DNA from: Siderastrea radians
Taxonomy: Eukaryota > Cnidaria > Anthozoa > Scleractinia > Rhizangiidae
Assembly (NCBI GenBank): GCA_964017195.1
Contig: OZ024887.1
Span: 682,001 to 746,000 of the forward strand
DNA: 64,000 nt
Reading direction: 5' to 3'
How positions within the stretch are numbered: the stretch's first letter is position 1; each line of letters opens with the position of its first letter. Position numbers and translations under genes: made by a program. Below are positions 23,091 to 36,645 of the stretch, one piece after another. The notes beneath the pieces are model-generated. The model had not been told where the DNA came from. It saw only the letters and a program-made list of their open reading frames with translations, and did no database searches.

Positions 23091-23257
23091 CAGTAGAATC
23101 TCGACAACTCAAACCCTAGTATTTCGAACTTCTCACCAACTCAAATCAAAGGCATTTTCCCCTATTTTTTACATTCAGTTACACTTCCAATTACTCAATA
23201 TGTTTAACCGTTCTACACATGTTTTATCTAACGGTTTGAGTTATCAGGATTCTACTG
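23091..23257. mobile_element. Pogo/Tigger-like MITE with TA duplication
   Basis: A 167-bp element flanked by TA on both sides. Ends CAGTAGAATCTCGACAACTC and (reverse complement) CAGTAGAATCCTGATAACTC agree at 17 of 20 bases. Confidence 0.7.
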
Positions 23258-24419
23258 TACTACATTGTTATTTTCAAAATCATTTGAAATCTAGTAAGAA
23301 GGGTGACTTGTTATGTTAAAAATGGTATCAGAAAGAAAAAGCTTTAATGGCCAATTTTGACAAGTCACGTGCCTATGATTACATCATTTAGCAGTGTCAA
23401 AAAAAAGAGAGAAATAGATAAAAAAAATAAAGCCAGAGACAATGCACGTGTTGACATAGGGTGAGCCATGCTTTACCTGCTCATCCAATAAGTCAGACAG
23501 TTTTACACAAACTATAAATGTTTGGCCTGAATTGGATCAATGGTCAATATTCTAATGAGTGGAGGTGATTTATCCTTCACCATCAAAGGGCTGTTTTTTG
23601 GACAGTTAAGCATTGAAGATTCACTGCCATCAAGACCCTCTTAAGGGCCGGGGGGGGGGGGGGTTGAATATTCCAAATTCTATCTAACATCGCATATCCC
23701 CAAAATTGCCATCTTTGATTCCATACACTATGCCTGATTCTGTTTTGTCAATCTCCTGTATATTCTGTCAGATATCCAGTATCCCTATTAGGTTCTTGTT
23801 ATAATCCTGGAGTTAATTCACTGTGGACATGTGTGACAGCAAAAATGACAGGTTTCATATGACTTTTTCACAGCGTAAAATTAAACCGCAATATAGGACT
23901 TGTCACTGCCATAAATCATTTGTTTTTTAATTTTGAGATTTTTGCATTTTTGCAGGAAAGTGACATCACAAAATTGGTGCCAAAATTTTCAGTATTATGG
24001 GATATCTAAAAAGATGCCATAAGGAACTCAAAATTGAAATAGGTTGTGCTATTTTTAGTAAAAAAATGCAGGAAATTCAAAATTTAAAACATGATATCTT
24101 TTGATTGGATCAACCTATTTCAAAAATGTTCTCAGTTTTCAGATCGTTATGAATTTGCTAAGTTCAGACACTATCATCAGATAGTAGTAATAAATAATTT
24201 TGGTACCAATTTTTTTCCACCAAAAATCTGAAAATCTAAAAACATGAAATGTTTTGCAATGCAACGTTATGTAGTGGTGAAATTTTACATTGACTATCTG
24301 AAAATGAAAAAAGGTTATAACAGCCTTGGTATTTTTCCTGTCGCACATGCCCTCCGTGCGTTATCAATCAAGTGACATTTGTTAGGCATTTCTTTCCTGG
24401 GCACTGTTTAGTGTGCGAT

Positions 24420-24625
24420 GCAATAACTTTCAAGTCTGTGAATGAAAATTCCGAGGTATTGAGCAGCACTTTCCTGTGGTGTTGTACATTATGTTGTACA
24501 ACGTACGTAGTTTCAACATTCGAGTATGTGAATGAAATTCTAAAATGTGACCATTGAAATGAAATATAGCACTATTTTGATTATTTTCATTAAACTGAAG
24601 ATGGCATAAGCTATGCCGAAACATG
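24420..24625. repeat. Dispersed repeat (GAGCAGCACTTTCCTGTGGT family)
   Basis: Contains GAATGAAA..., GAGCAGCACTTTCCTGTGGT and TTGTACA motifs. Variants recur at 8630-8745, 60180-60370 and 60605-60690. It behaves like a SINE or satellite-derived dispersed repeat; no coding capacity. Confidence 0.5.
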
Positions 24626-27025
24626 TCTTTAAAAAGTTGTCTTGTGTTTTTTTAAATTTATTATTGAGTAGTGCCTTTAATATGTGGTACTTTTGGGTTT
24701 TCAAGACAAAATTTGAGAAAAATTTAGCTGTTACAAATGTTCTATGTCAGAGCATTTTACCTCTCCCTCAAATCCCCCGTTTTTTCATTTTGATACGGTA
24801 AATATCACAACATTTCAGTTGATAGCCATGTCTTAATAGTTGCTTTGGGATCTGAAGCACCTGTGTATTTATTAGAACAGAAAACATTTAGCTGCTTTCT
24901 TACTCTCCCACATGCATGGGAGTAATTTGTTTGCTTTCAAACTTGTCGGAAATGATGCAAGCATTCAACAAAAAACTTCCCATCTTGTTCAGTTTGAGGC
25001 TGATTCACACAATTCCTTCATTTGCACATCAACAAAATGAGATGGTTCCCAGCAGATCACACAAATTTGTGGGATGCAATGACAGCAAGCTATGCTGGAG
25101 TTGTTCGGTGACAAAAAGATAAACGCAATAAACAGAATTATGAATCAATGTTTGAACATTTTTAAAAATGCCAGATGTCTGGCTCACGTGAGTTGTGTGG
25201 GACTGAATGAAATGAGTAGGCAGCATCCAGGAAGTTAAACTTACTCATTTGCATATTTTTGTTATGAATTTATCTGGACATCTGTCACAACTTCATTTTA
25301 GAGGGACATTAAAAGATCTTGCTGTACAGAATTTTCCCTGAGGATCAGTATTGTTTTATAAAATAAAACTAAACCTTTGTGATAGTTTATCCTCAATAAT
25401 TTTGTTTGGGTGTGGGAAAGTGCTGATAATTCAATCAACATTAGCTGAAAATAGATTTATGTTCTAGAAACGTAATTTTTAAAAAACAGAAAATTGTTTC
25501 TTTTAATATAACAGCCAGCTTCCATATTTAAACAAGGTTGTCCCATTCACTTGCAATACAGCCCAAAAAAATCTGAAAATTTACGTTGTGTACCCGTCAA
25601 CAATGTGGAGATAATTTTCACTTTGTTCACACGTGGAACCTTTGGAACATGTTATGGATGACTGCACTTGGCACAAATCAAAGAAAAAACGGGGGAAACT
25701 GAAGGTCCCAAGCAAAAATCCACGCAGTGTACAGCAAACAAATGAAAAGGCCTAATATTTTGGTGGTGTCTAATATAAGATGCTCTCAGCCCTTCAGTTG
25801 GTTATACTTAGAATTACAACTACAGACTCGAAAGCAAATATGAATTTGTACATTTTGTTGGGACTCTACATTTTGATTCTAAAAGCATAATGGTCGAAAA
25901 TTCCAGTAGAGAGTCAAAATACAACTGATGCACCTTTCAACTGTGTAAATGTTTATTTCTTTTTTTCTTAATCCATACAGCTCAATCTGTCCAGAGAGCA
26001 ACATTGTTCTTTCAGCTCAGTGAGCTGTGTAATGCTAGCAAAAGTATGTTGCTTTTGCGCCTCAATAAGGTACTATCTTCAGTGGAAGTGGTTTTAGGGA
26101 TTAAACTCTTGCAGACACAGCAAACAAATTTACTCTTCAAAGCCAACAGCTGGTGTCAAAAGAAACATCCTGTAGCAAACCAGAAACTCAACAAAATATA
26201 AACTACAACTGTGTGATCTCATACACTGCAAAAATCACTCATAAATTTATAGGCAAAGTGTAAAACAAAATTATCTTTTGCTTTCCAGTAATAGTACAAT
26301 TTATTTACATTTTATGTTACCTTAATGTACTTCATGTATCCATTGCCAAAAGGAAAATAACTGCCACAAAGACCTCACTCAATCTTGAAGCCCACAAACA
26401 TTTTTGCTCTTGTATTATGGTACTAATTTTAGTGTTCAGAAGAATAAAATTTCAAAATATGTAATATTCACTGTTCTGGTCTGCTAAACACAAGGTAATT
26501 TTATATTACTGAAAGACTTAAATATAAGTTCTTCACAGAAGATACGAAGATGTCATGCGCATCGGGTTTACAAAATGACTGAATGCATGAATGCAAACCA
26601 GTGTGTCTGAGCCACTGGGGTAGCAAGAAAAAATTCTTCATATATATATTATTCGTGCAAAAACAGTCATGTTCATATCGACAAGACCATAATGTTAAAA
26701 ATGTCATTAGTTGTTGGCATACATTGTATCTCTAAAAATATGTTTCAATGTAATCATATTCTGCTTTAAATAACAGAGAAAAATACGAAGGCTAACTAGG
26801 GAACAATAATATGTTTTTTGCCTGAACTTCACACATACACAAGACCCCTGAGTTTGTTTTTTATCCAGATTGTTTTTCTCCTTGAAAACTAGTAAACGTT
26901 ACATTATTACTACACTGGGTTAAACCAAAAACAACTTCATTGATCAACACAAGGAAAGTATAAGGAAACATAAGTTGATTTAAGTTATTTTTCTAATAGT
27001 TTTTAATTCATAAGTTCATAGACTT

Positions 27026-27151
27026 TCATCTACATGCAAGCATGAGCAGGGCTCCAAGCCCAAGTCCTGCAACTGCAGCCACACGCCACCCTCCATTCTG
27101 TCCACTTTCTGGTGGATCATCTTCTGTTCGGAAGAAAGCGATAAACCCATC
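27026..27151 (-). CDS. Bcl-2-like exon 2 (end of BH2, membrane anchor)
   Basis: 41 codons plus TGA at 27028-27026. It begins DGFIAFF, completing BH2, then an acidic linker with GGW, then a ~17-residue hydrophobic anchor ending in Cys-Arg. Acceptor cgcaaag at 27158-27152. Confidence 0.88.
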   Translation of the reverse strand, partial: DGFIAFFRTEDDPPESGQNGGWRVAAVAGLGLGALLMLACR

Positions 27152-30100
27152 CTTTGCGAAAAAAGAAGAATGTAAAATTCATGAATTAGAAATGGGCAAA
27201 ATACACTGCAAAACAGTGTTATAAAGGTATGGCAAGGAAGGGAAACAGTATTTTAGCACTTCTAAGTTTAGCATTGTTTGGTTGGGGTAGGAGGGATTCC
27301 TTTCAATTTCATATGTTGTGAGTTTACTTGCAAGCACATCAAAGCAACAAACAAGGAATTATTTTGGTCTTCAATTAACCTGTGTGTACAGCCACCTCTT
27401 GTTGTTCCCAGCTGTTAGGGGCACTGTGTAGGAGTGCCCCTAGCCAGGGGTTTCAATAAAATTTGAAGTAGGCAGCTGATTTGAGTAGAGTAGCTGACTG
27501 TATCAACAAGGTTGCAAAGAAATCTTTCTTTAATTACTTCAATTCAGGGAAAATAGTAGATGCTTTTCGTCGGTCATCGGTGCTTTTTGAAAGTACTGCC
27601 TAGCAGCCGGGAACAATGCAGCTGTATACACAGGTTAGTCTTCAACAGACAAGAAATACTGTTTTGGGGTCCAGAACACCATTAACTCAACAAACCCCTG
27701 AAGTTTCTGTCAACCTTCCACATAGTCTTCCCTACAGTAGTCCTTTTTTTTCCCTGTAGAGAATTTTTGCTGCTAATGAGCTTTCAAAACATTTTTTTGC
27801 TATCCACTGTGGTGTCCTAGGTAATCTCAGTTTCTTGTTGAAATTTGAGCTGCTGTAGCTATGCACATCTCTGGCTTCTTTAGTAAATGAAATTTGCAAG
27901 GTAGCTGATTAAAAGGCAGTGACACACCAAATTATGTTTTCATTTATGCGCCGATCAATTCGAAACTTCAACATCCCCCCCCCCCGGGCAAACCCCGGGC
28001 ATTTGACTGTACATCGTGCCCGAGGAGGGGGGAATTTGAACGTTCCCTTGGAGGGGTGGGGAATTTGAACCGGATTTATTTCTTGTTCTGACGTAATACG
28101 CCCGTTAATTTTTTTAGGTTTTTGCAGGTTTGACGGATTTACAAGATAGAATTTCGCCTTTGTTAGTGAATAACTCTTTCAAAAGGGTCTTTAAAAGAAG
28201 TTTGAAGGTGTCATTCAGCATATCTCTCTCTGAAAGGCGTTAAAGTGTTTGATTGAAGACGAAATTTGTCTTTGAGGAGAGGTAGTTCAGTACTAATTGG
28301 TGGGGCATTTGAACGGCTTTTTTGCCCCGAGGGGAGGGAATTTGAACAAGCCAATCTTAAAAAGTTCAAATGTCCGGGGGGTTGCCCGGGGGGGGATGTT
28401 GAACTTTCGAATTGATCGGCGCATTATCCCTAAGAATTCGACCACAAAAAGTGTGTACATAAGAATCACACTTCTCATTTGGTTCAACATACATGTTACA
28501 ACACTTAAGATTGGCCGTCTACAAATTTAAAAGTGCTACAGTCTTCTCAAAATGTGCTGGTAACCAGTGGTTTTGGTCTACAGTTAATTCCTTTCTGGTC
28601 TCCCCTTGCAGGCAAGGAAACCCTCCCCTTGACCAACAATAGTAGTACTCCTATTATAATCTGCCTACACAATAATAGCCTACTTCTCAAAAACATTTTG
28701 AGAAGGCTTTGTTATCCATAGCTACTAAACGTTTAGAAAATGGCGGAGAATGGAACCAGAAGAATCAATTGTCCAAAGGTCTCGTGGCCAAAGTACATAA
28801 ATATTGCTTGGTTTCATAATTCTTCTTTGCCAAAGAATGGACACAAAGATGTGACCAAATAAAGCCAAAAAAAAAAGGATTTGAAGGAAGCTGAAAGTCT
28901 ATTTTAATAAGATCACGGGCCTCACCGCAACTGAGGCTAACAATGGAAATTTTGCGATTAACGCCTTTTTTACTACAACTTCACGTGCCCACAGTACTAA
29001 GTTATCTGGAGTCATTCAATACAAACTTGGCGCCAATAAAACATGTCTGTCGCAATTTATTCATTCACAGTTCCCAAAATTACAAGTCGTTTCCCTAAAT
29101 GCGAAGAGACGCGACGCAATGATATCTGCCAATATAGGTCATTTCAGTATGACTTTCGAAAATGCTGGATTTATTTTTGTCTTTTCTATCTACATCCGTG
29201 CTGCGACAAAACTGAAATCATTCATCATTCAGGAAGGGTAGCCGTATGCCTAAAAAAATCCCCGGGGAAAAACATGTTCTATTCCTGAAAATACTCGACT
29301 GAAAACACTGAAAGACAACAGGAAGAGAGAAGGCTTGTATCAAGCACCATAAAAGAACTTTTCGAATGTGTCTATATAAAGTGCATTTTTCGGATTTTCT
29401 GCCTTCTTATGGAAAAAAATTTTTGAGTTTACTTGTTGCGGTAACCTCATTAAAATCACAAGCTAGGCTCACAATTTACGATAGGAACTTAAAAGTTTCA
29501 GTGAAGCTTTCCCACCAATTTCAACTCTTTCTGCTGAGATCTCAAAGCATATTTTCAGAAAAAACTCAAAAGATCACAGTCTTTCTATTTTTTGAAATAT
29601 TTTTTTGTATTTTTTGAACCTTTTGATATTCTCGTGATGCCAAATGTCAACAAATCGCGCATTTATGCTTTGTGAATCAGCATTTTCGAGTCGAAGTTGC
29701 CTTGAAATCACTTGCCAATATTTTTCATTCTCAGTTTAAAGGTATTACCAATGTCCATTTGAATCAAGACCGATTCACAGATTAGTTTAAACACCACAGA
29801 TACTCACCCAGCCGCCATTAGCTTCAATCCAAACGCTTAGCTTCTGGTTCATGTACATCGAGACCCATTCAACAATGCTATCGATAAGTTGAGCCAAATC
29901 CTCCTTTTGTGCGCAGTACACAGTCAATGTGGCCCCAAAAGCCAGAAAAGCTACAATCCGACCCCAGTTTTTTCCTGTCTGGAAAATTTCGTCTGCAATT
30001 CCCACAAACGTAGCGTAAGTTGAACCGTGAGTGAGATGAAGTTGGTCGCACATGGAGTCGAACAACTCTCTGTTTTCTTCTATCAGTTCATCCGCGACTC

Positions 30101-30248
30101 GTCGCAAATGTCGAGCCGCTGGCGAAGGATTGCCATTTTCATGATAACCTGGCAGGAAAATGTTGTTCTGCCGAAGTCTGTAAGCGATATAGTCCTTTAC
30201 AATGTTCTGAAACGACCTCAGTCGATCTTCGTCTACCATAGGCATCAT
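27026..30248 (-). CDS. Bcl-2 family protein with BH1-BH3 and C-terminal anchor
   Basis: Two minus-strand exons, 30248-29808 and 27151-27026, join in phase 0 (TGG|gtgagt; cgcaaag|GAT) to give 188 residues. Residues about 11-28 (FQNIVKDYIAYRLRQN) look like a BH4/alpha-1 helix. BH3 is at about 45-60 (AARHLRRVADELIEEN). BH1 is NWGRIVAFLAFG at about 92-104. BH2 spans the splice site as WIEANGGW|DGFIAFF. The second exon ends in a Gly/Ala/Leu-rich helix, RVAAVAGLGLGALLML, the mitochondrial or ER membrane anchor. Exon-junction position after the BH2 GGW is typical of animal BCL2 and BCL2L1. BH4 and BH2 suggest an anti-apoptotic Bcl-xL/Bcl-2-like protein, but sequence alone cannot exclude a pro-apoptotic Bok/Bak type. 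BH3 has Ala where the usual LxxxGD has Gly. Confidence 0.88.
27152..29807. other. Bcl-2-like gene intron
   Basis: 2.7-kb intron carrying the Harbinger-like MITE at 27947-28423. No further exon seen. A short repeat near 27560 resembles 2855-2905. Confidence 0.7.
27947..28423. mobile_element. Harbinger-like MITE with TTA duplication
   Basis: A 477-bp element with inverted ends TGCGCCGATCAATTCGAA continuing to about 39 matching bases through a poly-C stretch. It is flanked by TTA at 27944-27946 and 28424-28426, the 3-bp target expected of PIF/Harbinger elements. Internal GGGGAATTTGAA motifs repeat several times. No ORF. Confidence 0.8.
29808..30248 (-). CDS. Bcl-2-like exon 1 (BH4, BH3, BH1, start of BH2)
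   Basis: 147 codons. The start is the first of two adjacent ATGs; the next in-frame ATG follows two codons later. The donor GGCTGG|gtgagt cuts BH2 after the conserved Trp. Without splicing, the frame would stop 6 codons further on. Confidence 0.88.
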
Positions 30249-32897
30249 TCACTGCTTTGTCGGTCAACTTTCCTGATTATCTATGAGCGAGTAGAGTACA
30301 ATAGTTTATACCCGTTTATACCATTGAAAACCACACAAGCTTTAACCAATCATGGAAGCGCTAAATAAGTGGCTCATGTTATTGAAATATTTGTATGACG
30401 TCACAAACGAATCAGCATGCTTTGACCGGTCTTTGTAAAGCAAAACTTGTTTGACGTTCTATCCATAAGATTAGACCTTACCATTGTACATAAAATTCCA
30501 AAAGGTCGATAGGTGAATTAGAGTGCAATTGAAGCGACATTCTGTCTGTGCTAGGCAGGATGATGCTGAGGCAAGAGAAATTCATGACGTAATTTGTAAC
30601 TCGCCAATTTGAATGTAGATATATCAGAACGACTGAGTTTTTTCCTTAATTTAACGAAACCACTAGCTTAATCAATTTATGAAGAAATCACGAGAGTATT
30701 TCCAGTTTATTTCTCGATCTGGGCTTATATGGAACTCGTGTAGGATTCGATCCCGGTGAAATTGTTTCTGTACATGTGTTGCGGTCGGAAGCAGTACGTG
30801 CTAGCATTCATCCACGGCCCACTATTACACCTAACGTCACAATAGCCCTCAGGTTATAAAGAACAACCTGCAATTTGCAGACCTTGCAGAATTTTCTCGC
30901 TTTTGAAATCGTTTTACTCTTAACGCTACCCAAAAAATATGTAATTGGAAAAAAAAAAGAAAAGAAATCGGTATTGGAATAATTGCCACGACAGGAAGAC
31001 TCTGTAACTTATATTTCGTTTTCTCATATTATGTGGAAAATTGCCAAACGTATGGACACCCGTGCCTTTTTTTTCCAGGCATGACAAAGGATTTTTTTTA
31101 TAAAACTGAATCTATTTTTCTCAGTACAGAAAAGGGAAATGGTTTAATTTAGCCCTCCATTTAAAAATACTGTTTCTGATTGAATTTCTGCACAAGGAAG
31201 GTGTGAAATGTTTAGCGTATGAGCGGATATGTAAATTCAAATGCTTCCTCTGGCGTGAATTGCATGCGAAACAGACTGTTTATTTGCTCAGGCCCCTCTA
31301 CGCGAATATGCCTTCGTTCGATAACGGAGCATTTTTCAGCAGTCTGACCTTCTATCCAACAAGCAAGCCGGTAAGAAAGTGAAGCCGGTTTTATACAAAA
31401 CGTTTGATTAAGTGGAGGTTTTCGAAAACGTGGATTTTTCCATTCCGTGTAGATAAGCAAAAGGAAGGTTTTAGCAAACGTTAGTGAGTTGTCAATCAAT
31501 GAGACAAGTGGCAAATAGTGGGTTCTGAGAGAAGTTCTCGATCACTTTACTCGCGCGCGCGCGCGCGGCAGCTAAAGGCTTCTCGATGCTCGCGATTGTT
31601 CTGATCTGGCACGTGCGAGCGTGGAGCGGTGGTATTTCGCAGCGAATATTGCACGATTTACTCGCGAATATTGCGTTCAACTTCAAACAGTTAAATTACA
31701 AACTTGTCCTCTCGGACGTTCTTCAGCCCCTATATGTTGCAATTGGCTCATAATTTTGTATCGATCGTCACAAACTTAATGATCTATATATGGCCTGAAA
31801 TTTTTGTGGGATTCAGTTTTTTCCCAATTTTGGAATTTTTCCATGGCCAACGAAACTGAGATACTTGCTCAAACTTAAAATAAAATGATTCTACCAGGAA
31901 AATAATTCTGCACAGACTTGTTCAGCTATTGAAATTACCTTTTTTGTCCAAGGGTTGCTGAACGAAACAAGAATAGAAAGCAAACTGAAAACATATGTTT
32001 CGTCTGGCTTATAGCGTTTCGCTTCTGGCCTGCATGCACGACTTTACATAGGAGTTGCTAAAGGAGAACGCCATAAAAAATAATGTGTTTCACATTCAAT
32101 AAGTGCAACGATAAAACCTGAAAAAGTGTAAATCACTGAAAAGCACCTCAACTGAATTGCTAACAAAACAAATCATCTCACGCAGGGATCTCATGCATCA
32201 GCTCACGAATTATTCTGCCCTCCATCTTACCTCTCACCTGCTTCAGCTGTAGTTATATAATGACGAGTGAGTAAAATGGAATCTTTTCCACTCAGTTTTC
32301 TTCATGTTTTCTGTCGGAAAATAACTTCCGGTACATAACCGGAAGTGCCGGGAATCGAGCCTTGACGAAGGGAATGTCCCGTGTAATAGTGCTGGTTGGA
32401 TCCACGATGAAAAGTGAACGCTGTCGAAAATGAAAAGGAAGTAAGAACGATATTTGCTCTTTGTTTACATCCGGTGATATTACACTATACCGGAACAAAT
32501 AAATAAGGGAAATCTGAGAATCAGAACGGGGTCTCTTTCGTTTTCATTTTCGAGCAGTCTGTTTCGCTTTCTTTCAGTTATTTCTATTGCATGAGAATAG
32601 AAGACTTTGTGTCTAACAAGAAACCTTCTCGGTGAAAATAACAACTTGGTAGACGACCATGAATGCTGTTTGCTTTGGCGTGTTTCAAAAGAAAACAATC
32701 TTTTTGGGTAGTTTGAAACCCTTTTGGCGAATCTGAATTTTTTTTTTCTGAACACCTTATACTATACGTATTGGCTCAAGAAAGTGTGCATCTGAATTTA
32801 ATGGGGCTAAGGGCTAAGACATAAATGGGAAACAAAGACCGTGTCTCAACTGAAAGGAACATATGTATCTAACAAACATTCAACCCTGGTAAGGTAG

Positions 32898-32954
32898 TAG
32901 CCTCCCACGCAGTTGTTTTTAGGACTCTCCTAAAAACGACTGCGTGGGAGGCTA
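32898..32954. mobile_element. 57-bp palindromic micro-MITE (TAGCCT ends)
   Basis: 27-bp arms separated by 3 bp, 26 of 27 paired, ends TAGCCTCCCACGCAG. Flanked by GTAAGGTA at 32889-32896 and 32955-32962, or a 9-bp duplication (GTAAGGTAG/GTAAGGTAA) with one change. An 8-9 bp duplication fits hAT or Mutator-like transposition. Confidence 0.7.
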
Positions 32955-35900
32955 GTAAGGTAAGGGGGCTACCAAAAAGGACCACACATGAAATGAGGGT
33001 CATGTCAGACAGTGTTCCGGTTCTGCCATTTGGAAACCGTCCATTTTTCATCAGTGTTACTCGGTCGTGGCCGCCCTTTCTAAAAATTAGACTTAGTGGA
33101 GCCAGACACATTGCGAGCACTTAAGTTGGACTACAATAGTCATTTATGACTACTTTCTGAGACCTTACGCTGTTTTCACTAGTGGTCTTAGTTACAACTT
33201 TAACTTTAACGATATACAACTTTAACGATAACGATATACAACTTTAACGATATACGAGAAACCTGGGAAAATTTAACAGTAATATTTAGGACTTTTCAAG
33301 CAGAATGGCAAGATAGGGAACAAGGCTCGAGAACCAAGAATGATACGCGACAAACACCAGATTCTTTTGCGTGAACTATATAATTTAATTCAACTGGCTC
33401 CGATCTCGAAGCACTCTCCAGAGCTTGGAGTCCATGTTCAATGTACATTCTGCTATTACTATTGCTGGTCTAGTCTGAGAATAGGCTATCGTAGTCGGGG
33501 GATAGGAGGGAAAGAAAGCCAATTCTCACGCTGTTCGCTCGTTCCCATTTCCACAAAGGAGCCTGTTGTCATGGAGCCCTAATTTAGGGGGATCGAAAAG
33601 AAAGTGAAGGCGTCGTGCGCAAGTGACAAAATTTTGTGAACAGAACAAAGAATGAATGTGTGCCGGGGGGGGAGAGGTGGGGGGGCTCTTGCGTGCACCC
33701 TCTCCCTGGAGCACTAGCAACATTTTTTTTGCATGCTTGCTTTCCTTCAAAGGGAAAGTTTTGAAGCCGTTTTGGTCTTCATAAGGGCATTCGTTTTTGC
33801 CTTTTTGAAGGTTTAGGAGGTAGGCCTGGAATGGAATTTGCACACCCCCACTAAAAATATTGTGGGGCCTACAATTATTTTGTCCTTCTGCGCATAACAC
33901 CACTGTCTGAACATCGCGGGAAAGGTTCAACATTGGACAACTCTACGTTATTAGGCTTATTAGTGTGGAACTGGACTGAATGTTGTTTTGGCCCCGGAGA
34001 ACGTTTCTAAAACGTCTAGTTGCCGCAGGATACTCGATTATTGTAACTTTATCTGGTGTGATTGACGTTGTATAAATTTCCTTTGCATTTATGTGCACGC
34101 AATGGAAGGAGTCATGAATTCACGGAATTGTGTGCGCGTTTCACGATTTGACAGTGACTCGAACATAAAGACTTAACTGTATTTCTTATTGTTTTGGCAC
34201 ACTGTAGACTTGCACTGGCAGTGAATCTTCAATGCTTAGAGTGGAAATCAACCTCTTAATTCTGCGTTCAAGTCACGAATCATACGTGTTACACGCGCGT
34301 TAACGCTTAGAAGCGTGGCACGAAAATGTGTGCACGTAGCAAGCGCCAAAGTAAACCCAACACACCCTAAAGTGCCCACCCAAGTTCAAGTCGGAGATTA
34401 AAAACCCGCAGTTTTAGTTTGCAACACCTTTAAAACGAGTATGTAGGAAAATACAGCTCAATAAATTTTATTTGAATGAACTCAAAAGTGCTTGTGCGAC
34501 AAATAATCATCACATAGTTCGCCTAGATAGCACTAAGCTTACTGCACGTTCGCGCAAAAGAACTCTTTCTAGACTTTCGTTTTGTTTCGGCGAGTTGACA
34601 TCGAAATCCATCATTTAAGTGACCACGAGATCTGCACGCTCAGGAAATTGGAACCGTTTGAGAAAACTTGTCATATCCGTGTAAATTCATCACTATAGAA
34701 AAAGCCCATTAGACTTCATTTGTACTCGACAGATTTAGTAACAACAAATTTGTAGAAAGTCAATAACTTGATATAGTTACTTTAGTTTCGAGTGAAGTCC
34801 ATACAATGAATGTCATTTTTACATACACAATATTCAATGCACGTACGAAGGCAGCAGTAAAATAACAACTGGGATATGTTTAATAAAAAGAACATGCATC
34901 AGCAAGCAGATGCTCCAAAAGAGGATGATAGTTAAAATGATTTAATAATTTTTTTTTTTATTTTGATCCTTAATTTCAATATGACTGGCTTCATGCCTGG
35001 TAATACAAATCAAGCAATATCGTGAGAATCTTCATGAAACAATTCCTTTCATCGATGGCTTAATAGTGAGCTTGCTTTTATCAAGCTGTGGTGCCAAGAA
35101 ATAATTAATAAATGTTTACCAGGCACACAAGTCGTAAACAACTTCAGTTATCGTGCGTGTAAGGGATACGTATACAATCCGACTTCAGTATTGAATTGTT
35201 TCTCTGCGAATCATCTTATCCCATTCTACATGATAACAATCAGTATATATTTTAATAGCTTGAGGACTTTTTAACACTGAAATATTAAAAACACATTTCT
35301 CTTATCTTAAACATATGCATGGGCGGCTTTGTTCACATTGTTTCAATTCAACAAAAACGTGCCTCGGTGGAGTTACTTTCCCAATTGACCTTGTAAAAAA
35401 TTATTTTCCTACAAAAAAAACGTTTTCAAAGAAGCTTTTGTTGTTAAAGTGGAAGACCGCATTTTCTTCAGGCCAAGGTGCTTTGAAAAAATTCCCTCGT
35501 CTTTGAGATGCCCTGGCGCGAGTTACCGCGCGTGGCTTTACAACGCGAGCCTCCCGCTGACGTGCGCGTACGTTTTCGCTTCTCGGCCCAGCGACCATTC
35601 TTCTAAAAATGGAGGGAGTTGTACGTGAATAATTTCAAATGCATCTTCATGGTCAATTTCTTTTGATGAATAATTGTCATCAATCAATATGAGATAACAA
35701 AAGATCCACTCAACGCATTTTCTTGCGCAAAGCAATGAATGAGTCTAAACTTAGCAAAACGCTCACAGCAAAGGCATTTCCGGTGGGAGTCCCCTCCCGG
35801 TGCTTATCTCAATAAACTGTTGATACGGGTCACGGAATCTTAGCCACTATACGTTAGTTATTTGTTTTAGAAACTGATTTAAGGGAAAAAACACGATAAG

Positions 35901-36599
35901 AGCTACTTAAGGTGAGTTTTTCCCTTAAATGCTCGGCGGAATCCTAAAAAATTCTTGTTGACGGTCTTGTATAATCAAGTTAATCAGTTTAGTTGCAGCT
36001 TCTTTGCAAATTAATTTCTTCGTCGAAGGTCTTCCAACTCCCGTTTCGTTTCCGGGAGCAGTGGCCAAGAGGCGAGCGGGCGTTGGTAGATTTTCTGTAC
36101 ACGTTCTATTTAATTTACCTTTTCTGGTGGCAATTATATCACGTAGCATTAATTTTACCTATCTCCTCCGGCGGCCTTATCTCACGATCATTTCTTGTTC
36201 TGTGCTCTTAGCTTTTGAGTCTGGGGATGACTAAACCTGTGATGTGCAGCCACTTAAATGAAGGACATCGAGCAATAGTTTCTATAAGTGCTGGGTTTTG
36301 TTTGGCATTTTGTTCATTTATTATTTCACTATATATATGGCGCAATGAAAGTGACCAAGAATCTTTGCAGTTGTAAACTTGCTTTTGGGAATGAGATGGG
36401 GACCAGGGTATGGGGAAAGAATTCACAGTGCTTAGTGATCCCGATGGGTGCAAATTGAAAGTTCTGGTGCACGTGTGGACGGGGGGTTTCCTATATCAAA
36501 CTAAAAGGGATACTTGTCGTAACTTTTGGGGTTTAAAAATTGTGTTTTTTACCGCTAGCACTAAGGGTGTTTCAGCGAAATAACCACCATAACAAGGGT

Positions 36600-36645
36600 A
36601 CAATACAATAAAATACAATACAATACACTTTATTACACTTCACAA
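36600..36645 (-). repeat. Retroelement 3' end with TATTG tail
   Basis: On the minus strand, AGTGTAATAAAGTG is followed by (TATTG)n-like repeats. A polyadenylation-like AATAAA followed by a microsatellite is the signature of CR1/L2-type 3' ends. Confidence 0.4.

Larger units (their letters stand above)
20359..26290. other. Intergenic, no supported gene
   Basis: Between the MANSC1-like gene and the Bcl-2 gene. Contains the MITEs at 20982 and 23091, a run of G at 23650-23662 and a dispersed repeat near 24420-24620. Short ORFs here have no recognisable homology. Confidence 0.6.

Noticed and set aside
31551..31567. CpG-island promoter
   Set aside because: Only a short (CG)n run with no adjacent coding start that I could support.
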